Below, in pieces: positions 26,067 to 34,156 of a stretch of DNA of 64,000 bases. The translations under genes were made by a program, and so were the position numbers. Source of the DNA: Bacteroidales bacterium (lineage in GTDB: Bacteria > Bacteroidota > Bacteroidia > Bacteroidales > UBA932). Within the stretch, counting starts at the first letter, position 1, and the number at the start of each line of letters is the position of its first letter. The stretch lies in the NCBI GenBank assembly GCA_017445755.1, contig JAFSSE010000041.1, positions 144,768 to 208,767 of the forward strand, written 5' to 3'. Below the pieces are notes generated by a model that worked only from the letters and a program-made list of their open reading frames with translations, was not told the origin of the DNA and searched no databases.

Positions 26067-27143
26067 ATGAAACGAATACTAACCGCACTCCTCGCCCTTC
26101 TGTTTCTTTCCGCCCCCTTCTCGGATGCGGAGAAGCGGACTTACGTGATCGGGTTCTACAATCTTGAGAACCTGTTCGATACCTACCACGACGACGGGAA
26201 GAACGACTACGAGTACCTCCCGGACGGAGCAAACCAGTGGACAGAGGCGAAATATCGGAAGAAACTCCGGAACATGGCCCATGTCATCGCCGAGATGAAA
26301 AAGGACAACGGTCGCTGGCATACCGTTCTCGGTGTCAGCGAGATTGAGAACCGCCATGTCCTCGAAGACCTCGTAATGGAATCGGAAATCGCCGAAGCGA
26401 ACTACCAGATTGTCCATTATGACGGTCCGGACCGCCGAGGTGTCGATGTCGCCCTCTTATACAAGCCCGACCAGATGACCCTTGTCGAGAGCGAGTCCAT
26501 CCCCTTCGACTTCAATTCCAGCAAAATCCGCTTCGATATGACGAAGGAGGATATGGATTATTTCCGCACCCGCGACATCCTGATGGTCCATGGCATCATC
26601 GACGGCGAGCACTTCGCCTTCTATGTCTGCCACCTTCCCTCCCGCCTCGGCGGCAAGGGGCAGGACCTCCGCGCCCGCGGCGGGGAAATCATCTATGAGC
26701 ACTCGATGAAGATGATGAAAAAGTACCCCGGAATCAAGTGCGTGGTCATGGGCGACATGAACGACAACCCGACGGACGAATCCATGGCCGTCTATCTCCG
26801 CGGCAGGGAAAAACTCTCCCAGGTCGGCCCGGAGGACTATTTCTCGCCTTTTCTGTCCATGCTGAAGGCGGGCTACGGCTCCCTTGCGTACAGGGGCGAA
26901 TGGAACATCTACGACTGCATCCTTGTGAATTACGCCCTCGCCCACCCGGACAAGGGGACCTTCCAGATCATGCCGATTATAAAGAAGAAAAAGCATAAAT
27001 ACTACGGCCGCATATTCTCGAAACCCTTCATGACCAACCAGTCCGGCCAGTATAAGGACACCCCTTTCAGGACCTTCTCCAACGGGGCCTTCGTCGGGGG
27101 CTATTCTGACCATTATCCTACGTATATTGTTATCAGTAAATAA
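26067..27143 (+). CDS. Secreted endonuclease/exonuclease/phosphatase (EEP) family protein
   Basis: 358 residues; a signal peptide covers about residues 1-21 (LLALLFLSAPFSDA). The EEP fold is shown by FYNLENLFDTYHDDG (residues 29-43), LGVSEIENRHVLEDL (catalytic Glu), HYDGPDRRGVDVALLY, CHLPSR near 190, VVMGDMNDNPTDES near 222 and SDHYPTYIVI at the C-terminus (catalytic Asp-His). Members hydrolyse phosphodiester bonds in nucleic acids or lipids. Placement directly after a NUC1-type nuclease and directly before a TonB receptor (the stop TAA abuts the next ATG) favours an extracellular or periplasmic nucleic-acid substrate, but this is inference. Confidence 0.9.
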   Translation: MKRILTALLALLFLSAPFSDAEKRTYVIGFYNLENLFDTYHDDGKNDYEYLPDGANQWTEAKYRKKLRNMAHVIAEMKKDNGRWHTVLGVSEIENRHVLEDLVMESEIAEANYQIVHYDGPDRRGVDVALLYKPDQMTLVESESIPFDFNSSKIRFDMTKEDMDYFRTRDILMVHGIIDGEHFAFYVCHLPSRLGGKGQDLRARGGEIIYEHSMKMMKKYPGIKCVVMGDMNDNPTDESMAVYLRGREKLSQVGPEDYFSPFLSMLKAGYGSLAYRGEWNIYDCILVNYALAHPDKGTFQIMPIIKKKKHKYYGRIFSKPFMTNQSGQYKDTPFRTFSNGAFVGGYSDHYPTYIVISK

Positions 27144-30116
27144 ATGAAAGCGAGATTATTCCTTCTTTCTCTTCTCGTAGCTTTCGCCGCTGTTCCCCGG
27201 ATTTCGGCCCAGGAACTTACCGGCGGGGTCAAGGGAACGGTCATAAACCGCACCGACCGCACGGCGGTGGAGAACGCCCGTCTGGTACTTTACCAGGGGG
27301 CGACCGAGGTTGCAGAGGTACGTTCTTCCTCAGACGGCAGCTTCTATATCCCCCGGCTTGACAACGGGATGTATACTCTCTCGATTTATTCCGAAGAGTT
27401 TCTCGAAACCCAGGTCCAGGTAACCGTCAACGACGGATATGTCAAGAACATGTTCAACATCGGCCTCACCCCGGCACGGAAAGTTTCCGAGGTCGTTGAT
27501 GAAAGCTTGGCGGAGTTCGACATGGACGACAGCGGGTATAACGACAACCCGACCGTCCTTTTCGGCTCCAATGACGTGTTCTCCAACATCGTCGGCTACA
27601 ACTTCTCCTCCGTACGTTTCCGCCAGAGGGGTTATCTCGGTGAATCCCAGGATGTTCTCCTTGCCGGAGTAAAGATGAACGACGCTATTACGGGCTACTC
27701 TCCCTTCAGCTTGTGGAGCGGACTTAACGAGGCGATGCGTTCCAAGGATGCGACCCTCGGAAACGACGCCCTGGATTACGGGCTGGGCGGTTACAACGGC
27801 ATCACCAATATTTACGGGAACGCCTCTTCTGTCCGTAAGGGACTCAGGGGAAGCGTCTTGACCAACAGCGCCCTCTACCGGCTCCGCCTCATGGCTTCCT
27901 ATGCGACGGGTGTCATGGACAACGGCTGGTCCTTCGCGGCCAACGTCTCCGCCCGACTCGGCGGAAACGACTGGATAGACGGTGTTTACTACCGCTCCTT
28001 CGCATACTACCTCGCCGCGGACAAGCAGCTTGACGAGAAGAACCGTATCGGCTTTGTCTTCTTTGCCACCCCCGGGCAGCGCGGCGCCCAGAACGCCTCG
28101 ACCCAGGAGGTATATGACCTCATCGGAGACAACATGTATAACTCCAACTGGGGTTATCAGAACGGGGTTGTCCGTAACGCCCGCGTCCGCAAGACCAATG
28201 AGCCGGTCGCGATTCTCCGCTACGACTATACCCCTACGGACAATTTCCAGGCGGGAGCGACCCTCCTCTACCGCTTCGGCAAGAACGGCTACACCGCCCT
28301 CGACTGGTATGATTCCGCAGATCCCCGTCCGGATTACTACCGCAATCTCCCGAGCTACTTCAACATGGACAACGACGACCTCAACCGGAGCAATTACACC
28401 AAGGCCGGCTGGGCCCGCGAGGCATGGACCCACCCGTCCCTCTACCCGGACATCGTCCATGTCAACTGGGACCGCCTCTATACGGTCAACTCGATGAACT
28501 ATGACACCTATGGCTCGACGAGCGGAAACCGCTCCAAATATGTCCAGGAGGAGCGTCATGTTGACCAGAGGGACCTTAATTTCGCGGCCAATTTCAAGTG
28601 GCGCCCCAACGCCGAAACAATCATAACTGGCGGTGCCAACGCGAAAATCAACCGTACCGAGAACTATAAGATCATCGCCGACCTCCTCGGAGGCGACTAC
28701 TATGTCAATATCGACAACTTTGCCGACCGCGACTACGGTTCCACTCCTGCGAAGGTCCAGAATGACCTCGACTACTATATGGCCAACGGCTCGGCTGAGG
28801 TCCTCCATGTAGGCGACAAGTACGGTTACGACTATCTTGCACAGATCCGCAAAGGTGAGGTATGGGCGAACGGAGTTTTCTCCCGCGGAAACCTTTCCAC
28901 CACCGTCGGCGCCCGCCTCGGAGTCGAGAGCTTCTGGAGGGAAGGCCTGATGAGGAAGGGACTTTTCCCGGGTGTGGATGACAACGGGAACGCCTTTGTG
29001 GTGGACGGGGTCGCCCTGGATGTCGCAAAGGACCATAACGGAGAGGTCATTACCTCCTACGGGAAGTCCAAGGTCGCTACCTTTGTGACCGGCGCCTTCA
29101 AACTCGGACTCAACTACGTCCTCGGCGGAAACCAGAGGGTTTACGCCAATGCCGGCTGGTTCCGCGACGCCCCGAAGTTCAACCAGGTTTTCCTCTCCCC
29201 GAGGACCCGGAACTCCATGATGGACGAGCTTAAGCCGGTAAGGACTGCCGCCTACGATATCAACTGGCAGTTCACGGGAGGCGGTTACAACGCCCGCGTA
29301 ACGGCTTACTACACGTCGATAAAGGACCAGTCCAAGGTCATGAGCGCCTATGACGACCTCCAGAACGCCTTCTCGAACTTCGCCCTCACGGGAATCGACG
29401 AGCGCCATGTCGGCGTGGAGGTCGGCGTCAAGGTTCCGACCCCCGTCCCGTCCCTCTTCGTCCAGGGAGCCCTCAGCGCAGGTCGCTATGTCTATACGTC
29501 CAATCCGTATATGACTCAGACGGTTGACAACAGCGCCGACCTCGTTATCGACAACGCCCTCGTTCCCTACTGGAAGGAGACCCCGGTTTACGTGAAGGAC
29601 GCTTCCGGGAACTACCAGACGAACGCCTCCGGTGAGTTTACGAAGAAGGTGTCCGGCTTCCAGGAGCACTATGTCCCTTCGACCCCTCAGCTGGCTGCGA
29701 GCATCGGCCTTTCCTACAACTGGAACTACTGGTTCATCGACGCCGACATCCAGTATTTTGCCGAGTCATACCTCGACATGAACCCGCTCTACCGCACCGA
29801 CTATGCCGTTGCGGGACCGGACGGAATAGTCTCGCCGGTTGAGGTCGAGTACATGACCTCCCAGGAGAAGTTCGATCCCGCCTGCCTCCTCAACCTCTCG
29901 GTCGGCAAGTCCTGGTACATCCAGCGGAAGTACCAGCTCGGCTTCTCGCTCAACGCACGGAACCTCCTCAACAACACCTCGGTGAAGACCGGTGGTTATG
30001 AGCAGACCCGTATCGTTGACAATACCGTCAATAAGGAACGTTACTATCGGTTTGACCCGAAGTATTTCTATATGAGCGGTTTCAATTATATGTTGAACAT
30101 CTATTTCAGATTCTAG
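27144..30116 (+). CDS. TonB-dependent outer-membrane receptor of the nuclease operon
   Basis: 990 residues; signal peptide to about residue 22 (VPRISAQE). A carboxypeptidase-like regulatory domain (about 25-105, GVKGTVINRTDRTAVENARLVLY) is followed by a plug-like region (about 130-260, VGYNFSSVRFRQRGYLGESQDVLLAGVKMND) and a barrel ending LNIYFRF. It lacks the SusC signature and no SusD gene is nearby. The start ATG abuts the stop of the EEP gene, and a DUF5689 lipoprotein gene starts 4 nt after its stop. Import of nuclease products (oligonucleotides, nucleosides or phosphate) is the likely role by context only. Confidence 0.9.
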   Translation: MKARLFLLSLLVAFAAVPRISAQELTGGVKGTVINRTDRTAVENARLVLYQGATEVAEVRSSSDGSFYIPRLDNGMYTLSIYSEEFLETQVQVTVNDGYVKNMFNIGLTPARKVSEVVDESLAEFDMDDSGYNDNPTVLFGSNDVFSNIVGYNFSSVRFRQRGYLGESQDVLLAGVKMNDAITGYSPFSLWSGLNEAMRSKDATLGNDALDYGLGGYNGITNIYGNASSVRKGLRGSVLTNSALYRLRLMASYATGVMDNGWSFAANVSARLGGNDWIDGVYYRSFAYYLAADKQLDEKNRIGFVFFATPGQRGAQNASTQEVYDLIGDNMYNSNWGYQNGVVRNARVRKTNEPVAILRYDYTPTDNFQAGATLLYRFGKNGYTALDWYDSADPRPDYYRNLPSYFNMDNDDLNRSNYTKAGWAREAWTHPSLYPDIVHVNWDRLYTVNSMNYDTYGSTSGNRSKYVQEERHVDQRDLNFAANFKWRPNAETIITGGANAKINRTENYKIIADLLGGDYYVNIDNFADRDYGSTPAKVQNDLDYYMANGSAEVLHVGDKYGYDYLAQIRKGEVWANGVFSRGNLSTTVGARLGVESFWREGLMRKGLFPGVDDNGNAFVVDGVALDVAKDHNGEVITSYGKSKVATFVTGAFKLGLNYVLGGNQRVYANAGWFRDAPKFNQVFLSPRTRNSMMDELKPVRTAAYDINWQFTGGGYNARVTAYYTSIKDQSKVMSAYDDLQNAFSNFALTGIDERHVGVEVGVKVPTPVPSLFVQGALSAGRYVYTSNPYMTQTVDNSADLVIDNALVPYWKETPVYVKDASGNYQTNASGEFTKKVSGFQEHYVPSTPQLAASIGLSYNWNYWFIDADIQYFAESYLDMNPLYRTDYAVAGPDGIVSPVEVEYMTSQEKFDPACLLNLSVGKSWYIQRKYQLGFSLNARNLLNNTSVKTGGYEQTRIVDNTVNKERYYRFDPKYFYMSGFNYMLNIYFRF

Positions 30117-30120
30117 GGCC

Positions 30121-31200
30121 ATGAGAAAGTTCTTTTTTGCATCCATCGCCGCCCTTGTGGCGCTTGTCTCCTGCGAAGAGTGGGAGCCGGTAATGACCCT
30201 TTCATACGATGAGCCCGAGGCCTTTGTTCCGGTTGACATGGATGACCAGGTCAACATGTCCATCGCGGAGCTGAAGGCCAAATACCCCGGCCATGGAACC
30301 CCTCTCGAGATTACCGAGAACTGGATTATCAAGGGCCAGGTCATTTCCTCGGACAAGTCCGGCAACGTCTACCGCGAGCTCTATATCCAGGATGCGACCG
30401 GCGGAATCGACGTGAAGGTCGGGAAGTCCTCTATGTACAACGACTATAAGGAAGGCCAGTGGATCTACGTCAAGTGCCGCGACCTCACCCTCGGCGAGTA
30501 TGGCTACAAGAGCGGGAATTACGGCGGGGACGGCATGCTCCAGCTGGGCATGGCCGATCCGACCGGCTCCTATGAAACGGCCTACATCGACGTGCAGCTC
30601 CTGATTGACCGCCATATTTTCCGCGGCAAGGTCGACACCCCCGTCACCCCGACGGTCCTCACCGAGAACCAGGTTTCCGACAGCCGCTATGACGGCACCC
30701 TCGTGACGCTCAAGGGGCTGAAATTCGCCGATGAGCAGTTCGCCCTCGTCTATGTCTCTTCCGCCCTTGACACCAAGGCCGCCAACAACCGCGTTTTCCT
30801 CTCCGACAAGAACTGGGGCATCACCACCTGGGCCTTCTCGAAGAACAAGTTCCTCGAGTATATCAACTCCGGAATCTGGGATACCGCCACCGTCGGCAGC
30901 GGAAATGAGAATTACGGGGCCATCACCGGCAAGGCGACGGCCATCGAAGGCAAGGACGCCGTCCATACCTATAAGGAACTGATGATTGCAAACGCCGCCG
31001 CGAACTCCGTCAGCCAGTACTTCAAGATGGGTTCCACGGAGATTCAAATCCGCACGAGCGGCTACTCACGCTTCTCCGACACCGAAATCGACCCTGCAAT
31101 CCTCTCCGGAGCGAAGACCATCGACGTAACCGGTATCCTGACCCGCTACCAGGGCGCCGCACAGTTCACCCTCCTGGACCTCGACGGGGTGGTGTATTGA
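30121..31200 (+). CDS. DUF5689 domain lipoprotein
   Basis: 359 residues with lipobox ALVSCEEWE (Cys18). The DUF5689 hallmark ISIAELKAKY-type helix (MSIAELKAKYPGHGTPLEI near residues 40-58) is followed by WIIKGQVISSDKSGNVYREL and YIQDATGGIDVKVG, an OB-fold-like strand pattern. A second OB-like segment (about 180-355) ends RYQGAAQFTLLDLDGVVY. DUF5689 proteins accompany TonB receptors and EEP nucleases in Bacteroidales and are thought to be surface accessory binders; the precise role is unknown. It is the last gene of the nuclease operon; the 31201-31365 gap carries a repeat copy and the hairpin at 31336. Confidence 0.88.
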   Translation: MRKFFFASIAALVALVSCEEWEPVMTLSYDEPEAFVPVDMDDQVNMSIAELKAKYPGHGTPLEITENWIIKGQVISSDKSGNVYRELYIQDATGGIDVKVGKSSMYNDYKEGQWIYVKCRDLTLGEYGYKSGNYGGDGMLQLGMADPTGSYETAYIDVQLLIDRHIFRGKVDTPVTPTVLTENQVSDSRYDGTLVTLKGLKFADEQFALVYVSSALDTKAANNRVFLSDKNWGITTWAFSKNKFLEYINSGIWDTATVGSGNENYGAITGKATAIEGKDAVHTYKELMIANAAANSVSQYFKMGSTEIQIRTSGYSRFSDTEIDPAILSGAKTIDVTGILTRYQGAAQFTLLDLDGVVY

Positions 31201-31222
31201 TAATCATTGAATAAAAGAAGAG

Positions 31223-31327
31223 GGTGGCCAATAAGGTCTCTGGTGCTACTGAACGTACACGTTTTTGACCTATTTTGTGCACGTCAAGTACCATTAGAAC
31301 GTTTTCATGGGCACCGCTGCTGGCGGA
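31223..31327 (+). repeat. Palindromic interspersed repeat, diverged copy C (~105 bp)
   Basis: It aligns with copies A and B along its length. The left end GGTGGCC resembles CGTGGCGC, ATTTTGTGCACGTC sits where A and B have ATTTTCAGGYACGTY, and GGGCACC sits where they have GGCACTT. TTGAC (31265-31269) pairs with GTCAA (31283-31287) around the core. In addition GGTGC (31242) and GCACC (31311) are inverted. The right end is not clearly conserved, so boundaries are approximate. Confidence 0.5.
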
Positions 31328-31335
31328 AGGGCAAA

Positions 31336-31363
31336 AATAAGGTGACCAGGCGGTCACCTTATT
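31336..31363 (-). terminator. Terminator ending the minus-strand galE-to-GLUG run (bidirectional-looking)
   Basis: AATAAGGTGACC (31336-31347) and GGTCACCTTATT (31352-31363) form a perfect 12-bp stem with a 4-nt loop. On the minus strand the stem is followed by TTTTTGC after the stop at 31366. It may also stop plus-strand transcription from the nuclease operon. Confidence 0.85.
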
Positions 31364-31365
31364 CT

Positions 31366-34134
31366 TTACTCTGCAAGGAACTTCACGTTGTCGGCATTCC
31401 AGGTCGAGGCGGAGACGCCGGAGGCGAAGGAAACGCTTAGGGGGAGGTAGTTCTCCGCTGTTGCCGTAACGGCGTCGCTGCCGTCGGCGGCCTTTCCGAT
31501 GGAGCCCCGGACCGCGCAGTTCGCGAAGCTGGATTCAGTGGTGGCAGAGGTAATCTGGCCGACCAGGAGGCCACGGCCTCCGTCAGGTCCGGCCACGCGA
31601 CCGGTGTTCCTGGCTCCGTCGAGAGGGAAGCAGCGCATGAGCCCTACTACACCTCCTACTGCGCTCCCGTCCTGGGAAGAGACGATCGTGCCGTTATTGA
31701 TGCAGTCCTTGATAAGGGCGTCGGTTGCGACAGTGGCGCTGCAGTAGGCCATGATTCCGCCGACCCGGGTCCCGGTAATCGTCGTTTCCGCTGCATTGGC
31801 GGACCAGTTGACCGTTATGTTTCCGTTGTTCGTGCAGTTTTCAATGCGGGAGTGGAAGCCGCTGCTGATAATGCCGGCGACGCGGTGGAGCTTGGCATTG
31901 ATCTCCGCATTGTTCGTACAGCCGGAGATTAGGACGGTCATGCAGGAGGAAACGTTCTCAACGGCGCAGACGATGCCTGCAGCCATCGCGGTATTAGTGT
32001 TCGAGTATTTCGATCCGACATCGTTGAGGATCTTTCCGTCGAAGGTGCAGTCCTTTACTACGGAGGCGTCGGCTTCAGTCGCGGCCATGGTTCCGACAAT
32101 ACCTCCTATGGCCACATGACGGGCGGCGGTTGATGTCGCCGAACCGGAGAATTCGGCGTATACCTTGACGTTTTCAACCTTTGTGTTGAGGGCATAGGCG
32201 ACAACCGTTCCTATGCTTATGTTTCCGGAACTGATGCCGCTGCTGTTGAACTTGAGAGTTACATCCTCGAAGTTGACATTCCGGATGACCGCGTCCTTTG
32301 TCGCCCCGAAAAAGCCCATCACATTTACGTCGTTCGAGGAAATCACAAAGTCGAGACCGGTTATGGTATGGCCCTGGCCGTCGAATACCCCTGAGAAGGC
32401 GATGGCTGGAGTGACTATGGAATTGTAGTTGACGCCGGTCGCGGAGCCGATAGGAGTCCACGAGCCGTTCTGGACTTCGATGTCATCGAGGAGGACAACC
32501 TCGCCTGCGGCATTCTTATAGGAGGAGATGTCCCCGCCCTGATTTACGAGTGCGGCGAAGGAAATGAGCTGCGCAGCGGTGCGGATACCGTTTTCACCGG
32601 AGACAATCTCGACGTCACTGCTTCCGCCGCCGAGCGAGATCCCCGCTCCCGGGACTACGGAAGATGCGTCCGGATTGCGGTACTGCTGTATCTTTCCGAG
32701 AACCGTCTCTTCAGCGATGTCGCGGAGTTTCTTTGCGGTAGCTGCGTCAATGCCGCAGTCCGGAACGTTAGCGTCAAAAGCGGTCCCGTAGAGTGTGAGG
32801 TAGTTGACGCAGGCCTTCAGGTAGGCCCCGTTGGGACCGGGATGCTTCGAATCGGTATGGAACATGGACCCGATTCCGGCTTTCCGGGCAGCCGTAAAGG
32901 CCTCTCCGATAGGGGATATCCAGCAGTCGTTCTCGTCTGCTACCAGAAGGCAGCCGCCCTGGAGGGCGGTGTCGAAGTTCTCGTAATTTTCGAGTCCGGC
33001 ATAGTTGGTGCTTCCGCTATAGGCCCATGTCTGCTCAAGAACCGGCACCACGGAGGGCGCCCCCCTCTTTATTCTTGCGAGAATAGTCTTTGTGTCTGAC
33101 ATGACGGCCGCGTTCGTCTTCGTATCCATGTAATAATCGGCGTGCCGCGTCGACATGTCCTGGAGCAGGCAGAGGTCATACCCGCCTTCGTCAATCGCAG
33201 CGAGGGTACGCTCCCGGGTCATGTGTTCCCCGAAGTCCTGGCCGCCCTTGAGGTGGGTCCTCATCCGGAGGTCATGGCCCTCGGCCCTCGCAATCCTCTT
33301 CAGGAGGAAATCGGTCTCATAGTAATACGAGAATGAGTTTCCGAGGACGAGCATCTTCTTGGTGTCGGTAACCGGAATCCCCTGGAAAACATTGACCTCA
33401 AGAGCTCTCCACCGGCTGTTTACAAAGCTGATTGCAGCGGTCGAAGGGGAGAGCGACCCGCCGCCACCATTGAATTTTCCGACGGCCCTCATCCTCATCT
33501 TCAGGTCCTCTCCCGCGAGCCCCTTTTCAAGGGTAAAGCTCTGGGTGAAGGTGGTATATTCGTATGCGCTGAAGTATTTTACATAGAAGGAGTACTTCAG
33601 GGAAGGATCCTCTTTGGCCGCTACGAGGTCTTCTTCGACGCTCTTCCACTGCCCGTCTTCGAAGTATTCGAAAATCCAGTACTTCGGGGCGGTGTTGGCG
33701 GTTGCCATGAGCGTTGTCATGAAGGAGACCGTGCTCCCTTCGGCAACGGTGAGGGAAGGGTAGGTGACGCAGATGCAGTCTCCTTCTGAGAGGTTCGATA
33801 CGGATACCCTGCTGTCGGTTACCGACCGGGCCGGCTCAGTGCTGCCGCCTTTTTCAGTGCTGATATAGGCCTTGCCCTTGCCGTCTTCGGTGAGGGCGTA
33901 GAAGCGGTTGCTTCCGGTCCATGATGACGCCCCGGAGGAGGCGAGGGAAGAGGTGATATCCCACCTTGCGGTCAGCTGCATCGGGGTGGCCGAAACTACC
34001 GGCGGCTGAGGAGGGTCGGGATTAACTATGGGATCCGGATCCGTTTTTTCTTCCTGAGTGATATCCGGTTTGGAACACGCCTGGAAAAAGCAGGCCGCAA
34101 TAGCTGCCACTAGGAGTAAATACTTGGTTTTCAT
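31366..34134 (-). CDS. Lipoprotein with SGNH-hydrolase-like (DUF4886) domain and GLUG repeats
   Basis: 922 residues from ATG 34134 (MKTKYLL), which gives a good lipobox FFQACSKPD; an in-frame ATG at 34155 only adds a polar prefix. Order: a Pro-rich linker, a beta-sandwich (about 45-235), an SGNH-like domain (about 245-475) with MLVLGNSFSYYY (nucleophile Ser block), DLCLLQDMS and HTDSKHPGPNGAYL (Asp/His block), then about 420 residues of GLUG-like repeats (NCTNNGNITVN and similar). SGNH enzymes are esterases or lipases and may deacetylate glycans; the substrate is unknown. It starts 22 nt after the dcp stop and is last in the run. A second DUF4886 protein lies two genes upstream. Confidence 0.82.
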   Translation of the reverse strand: MKTKYLLLVAAIAACFFQACSKPDITQEEKTDPDPIVNPDPPQPPVVSATPMQLTARWDITSSLASSGASSWTGSNRFYALTEDGKGKAYISTEKGGSTEPARSVTDSRVSVSNLSEGDCICVTYPSLTVAEGSTVSFMTTLMATANTAPKYWIFEYFEDGQWKSVEEDLVAAKEDPSLKYSFYVKYFSAYEYTTFTQSFTLEKGLAGEDLKMRMRAVGKFNGGGGSLSPSTAAISFVNSRWRALEVNVFQGIPVTDTKKMLVLGNSFSYYYETDFLLKRIARAEGHDLRMRTHLKGGQDFGEHMTRERTLAAIDEGGYDLCLLQDMSTRHADYYMDTKTNAAVMSDTKTILARIKRGAPSVVPVLEQTWAYSGSTNYAGLENYENFDTALQGGCLLVADENDCWISPIGEAFTAARKAGIGSMFHTDSKHPGPNGAYLKACVNYLTLYGTAFDANVPDCGIDAATAKKLRDIAEETVLGKIQQYRNPDASSVVPGAGISLGGGSSDVEIVSGENGIRTAAQLISFAALVNQGGDISSYKNAAGEVVLLDDIEVQNGSWTPIGSATGVNYNSIVTPAIAFSGVFDGQGHTITGLDFVISSNDVNVMGFFGATKDAVIRNVNFEDVTLKFNSSGISSGNISIGTVVAYALNTKVENVKVYAEFSGSATSTAARHVAIGGIVGTMAATEADASVVKDCTFDGKILNDVGSKYSNTNTAMAAGIVCAVENVSSCMTVLISGCTNNAEINAKLHRVAGIISSGFHSRIENCTNNGNITVNWSANAAETTITGTRVGGIMAYCSATVATDALIKDCINNGTIVSSQDGSAVGGVVGLMRCFPLDGARNTGRVAGPDGGRGLLVGQITSATTESSFANCAVRGSIGKAADGSDAVTATAENYLPLSVSFASGVSASTWNADNVKFLAE

Positions 34135-34156
34135 GTTATTATTATGGTTAATCATA

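Noticed and set aside
14600-31200. Interpretation as a classical polysaccharide utilisation locus
   Set aside because: No glycoside hydrolase, SusD or glycan sensor occurs in the interval; the only enzymes are phosphodiester-cleaving.
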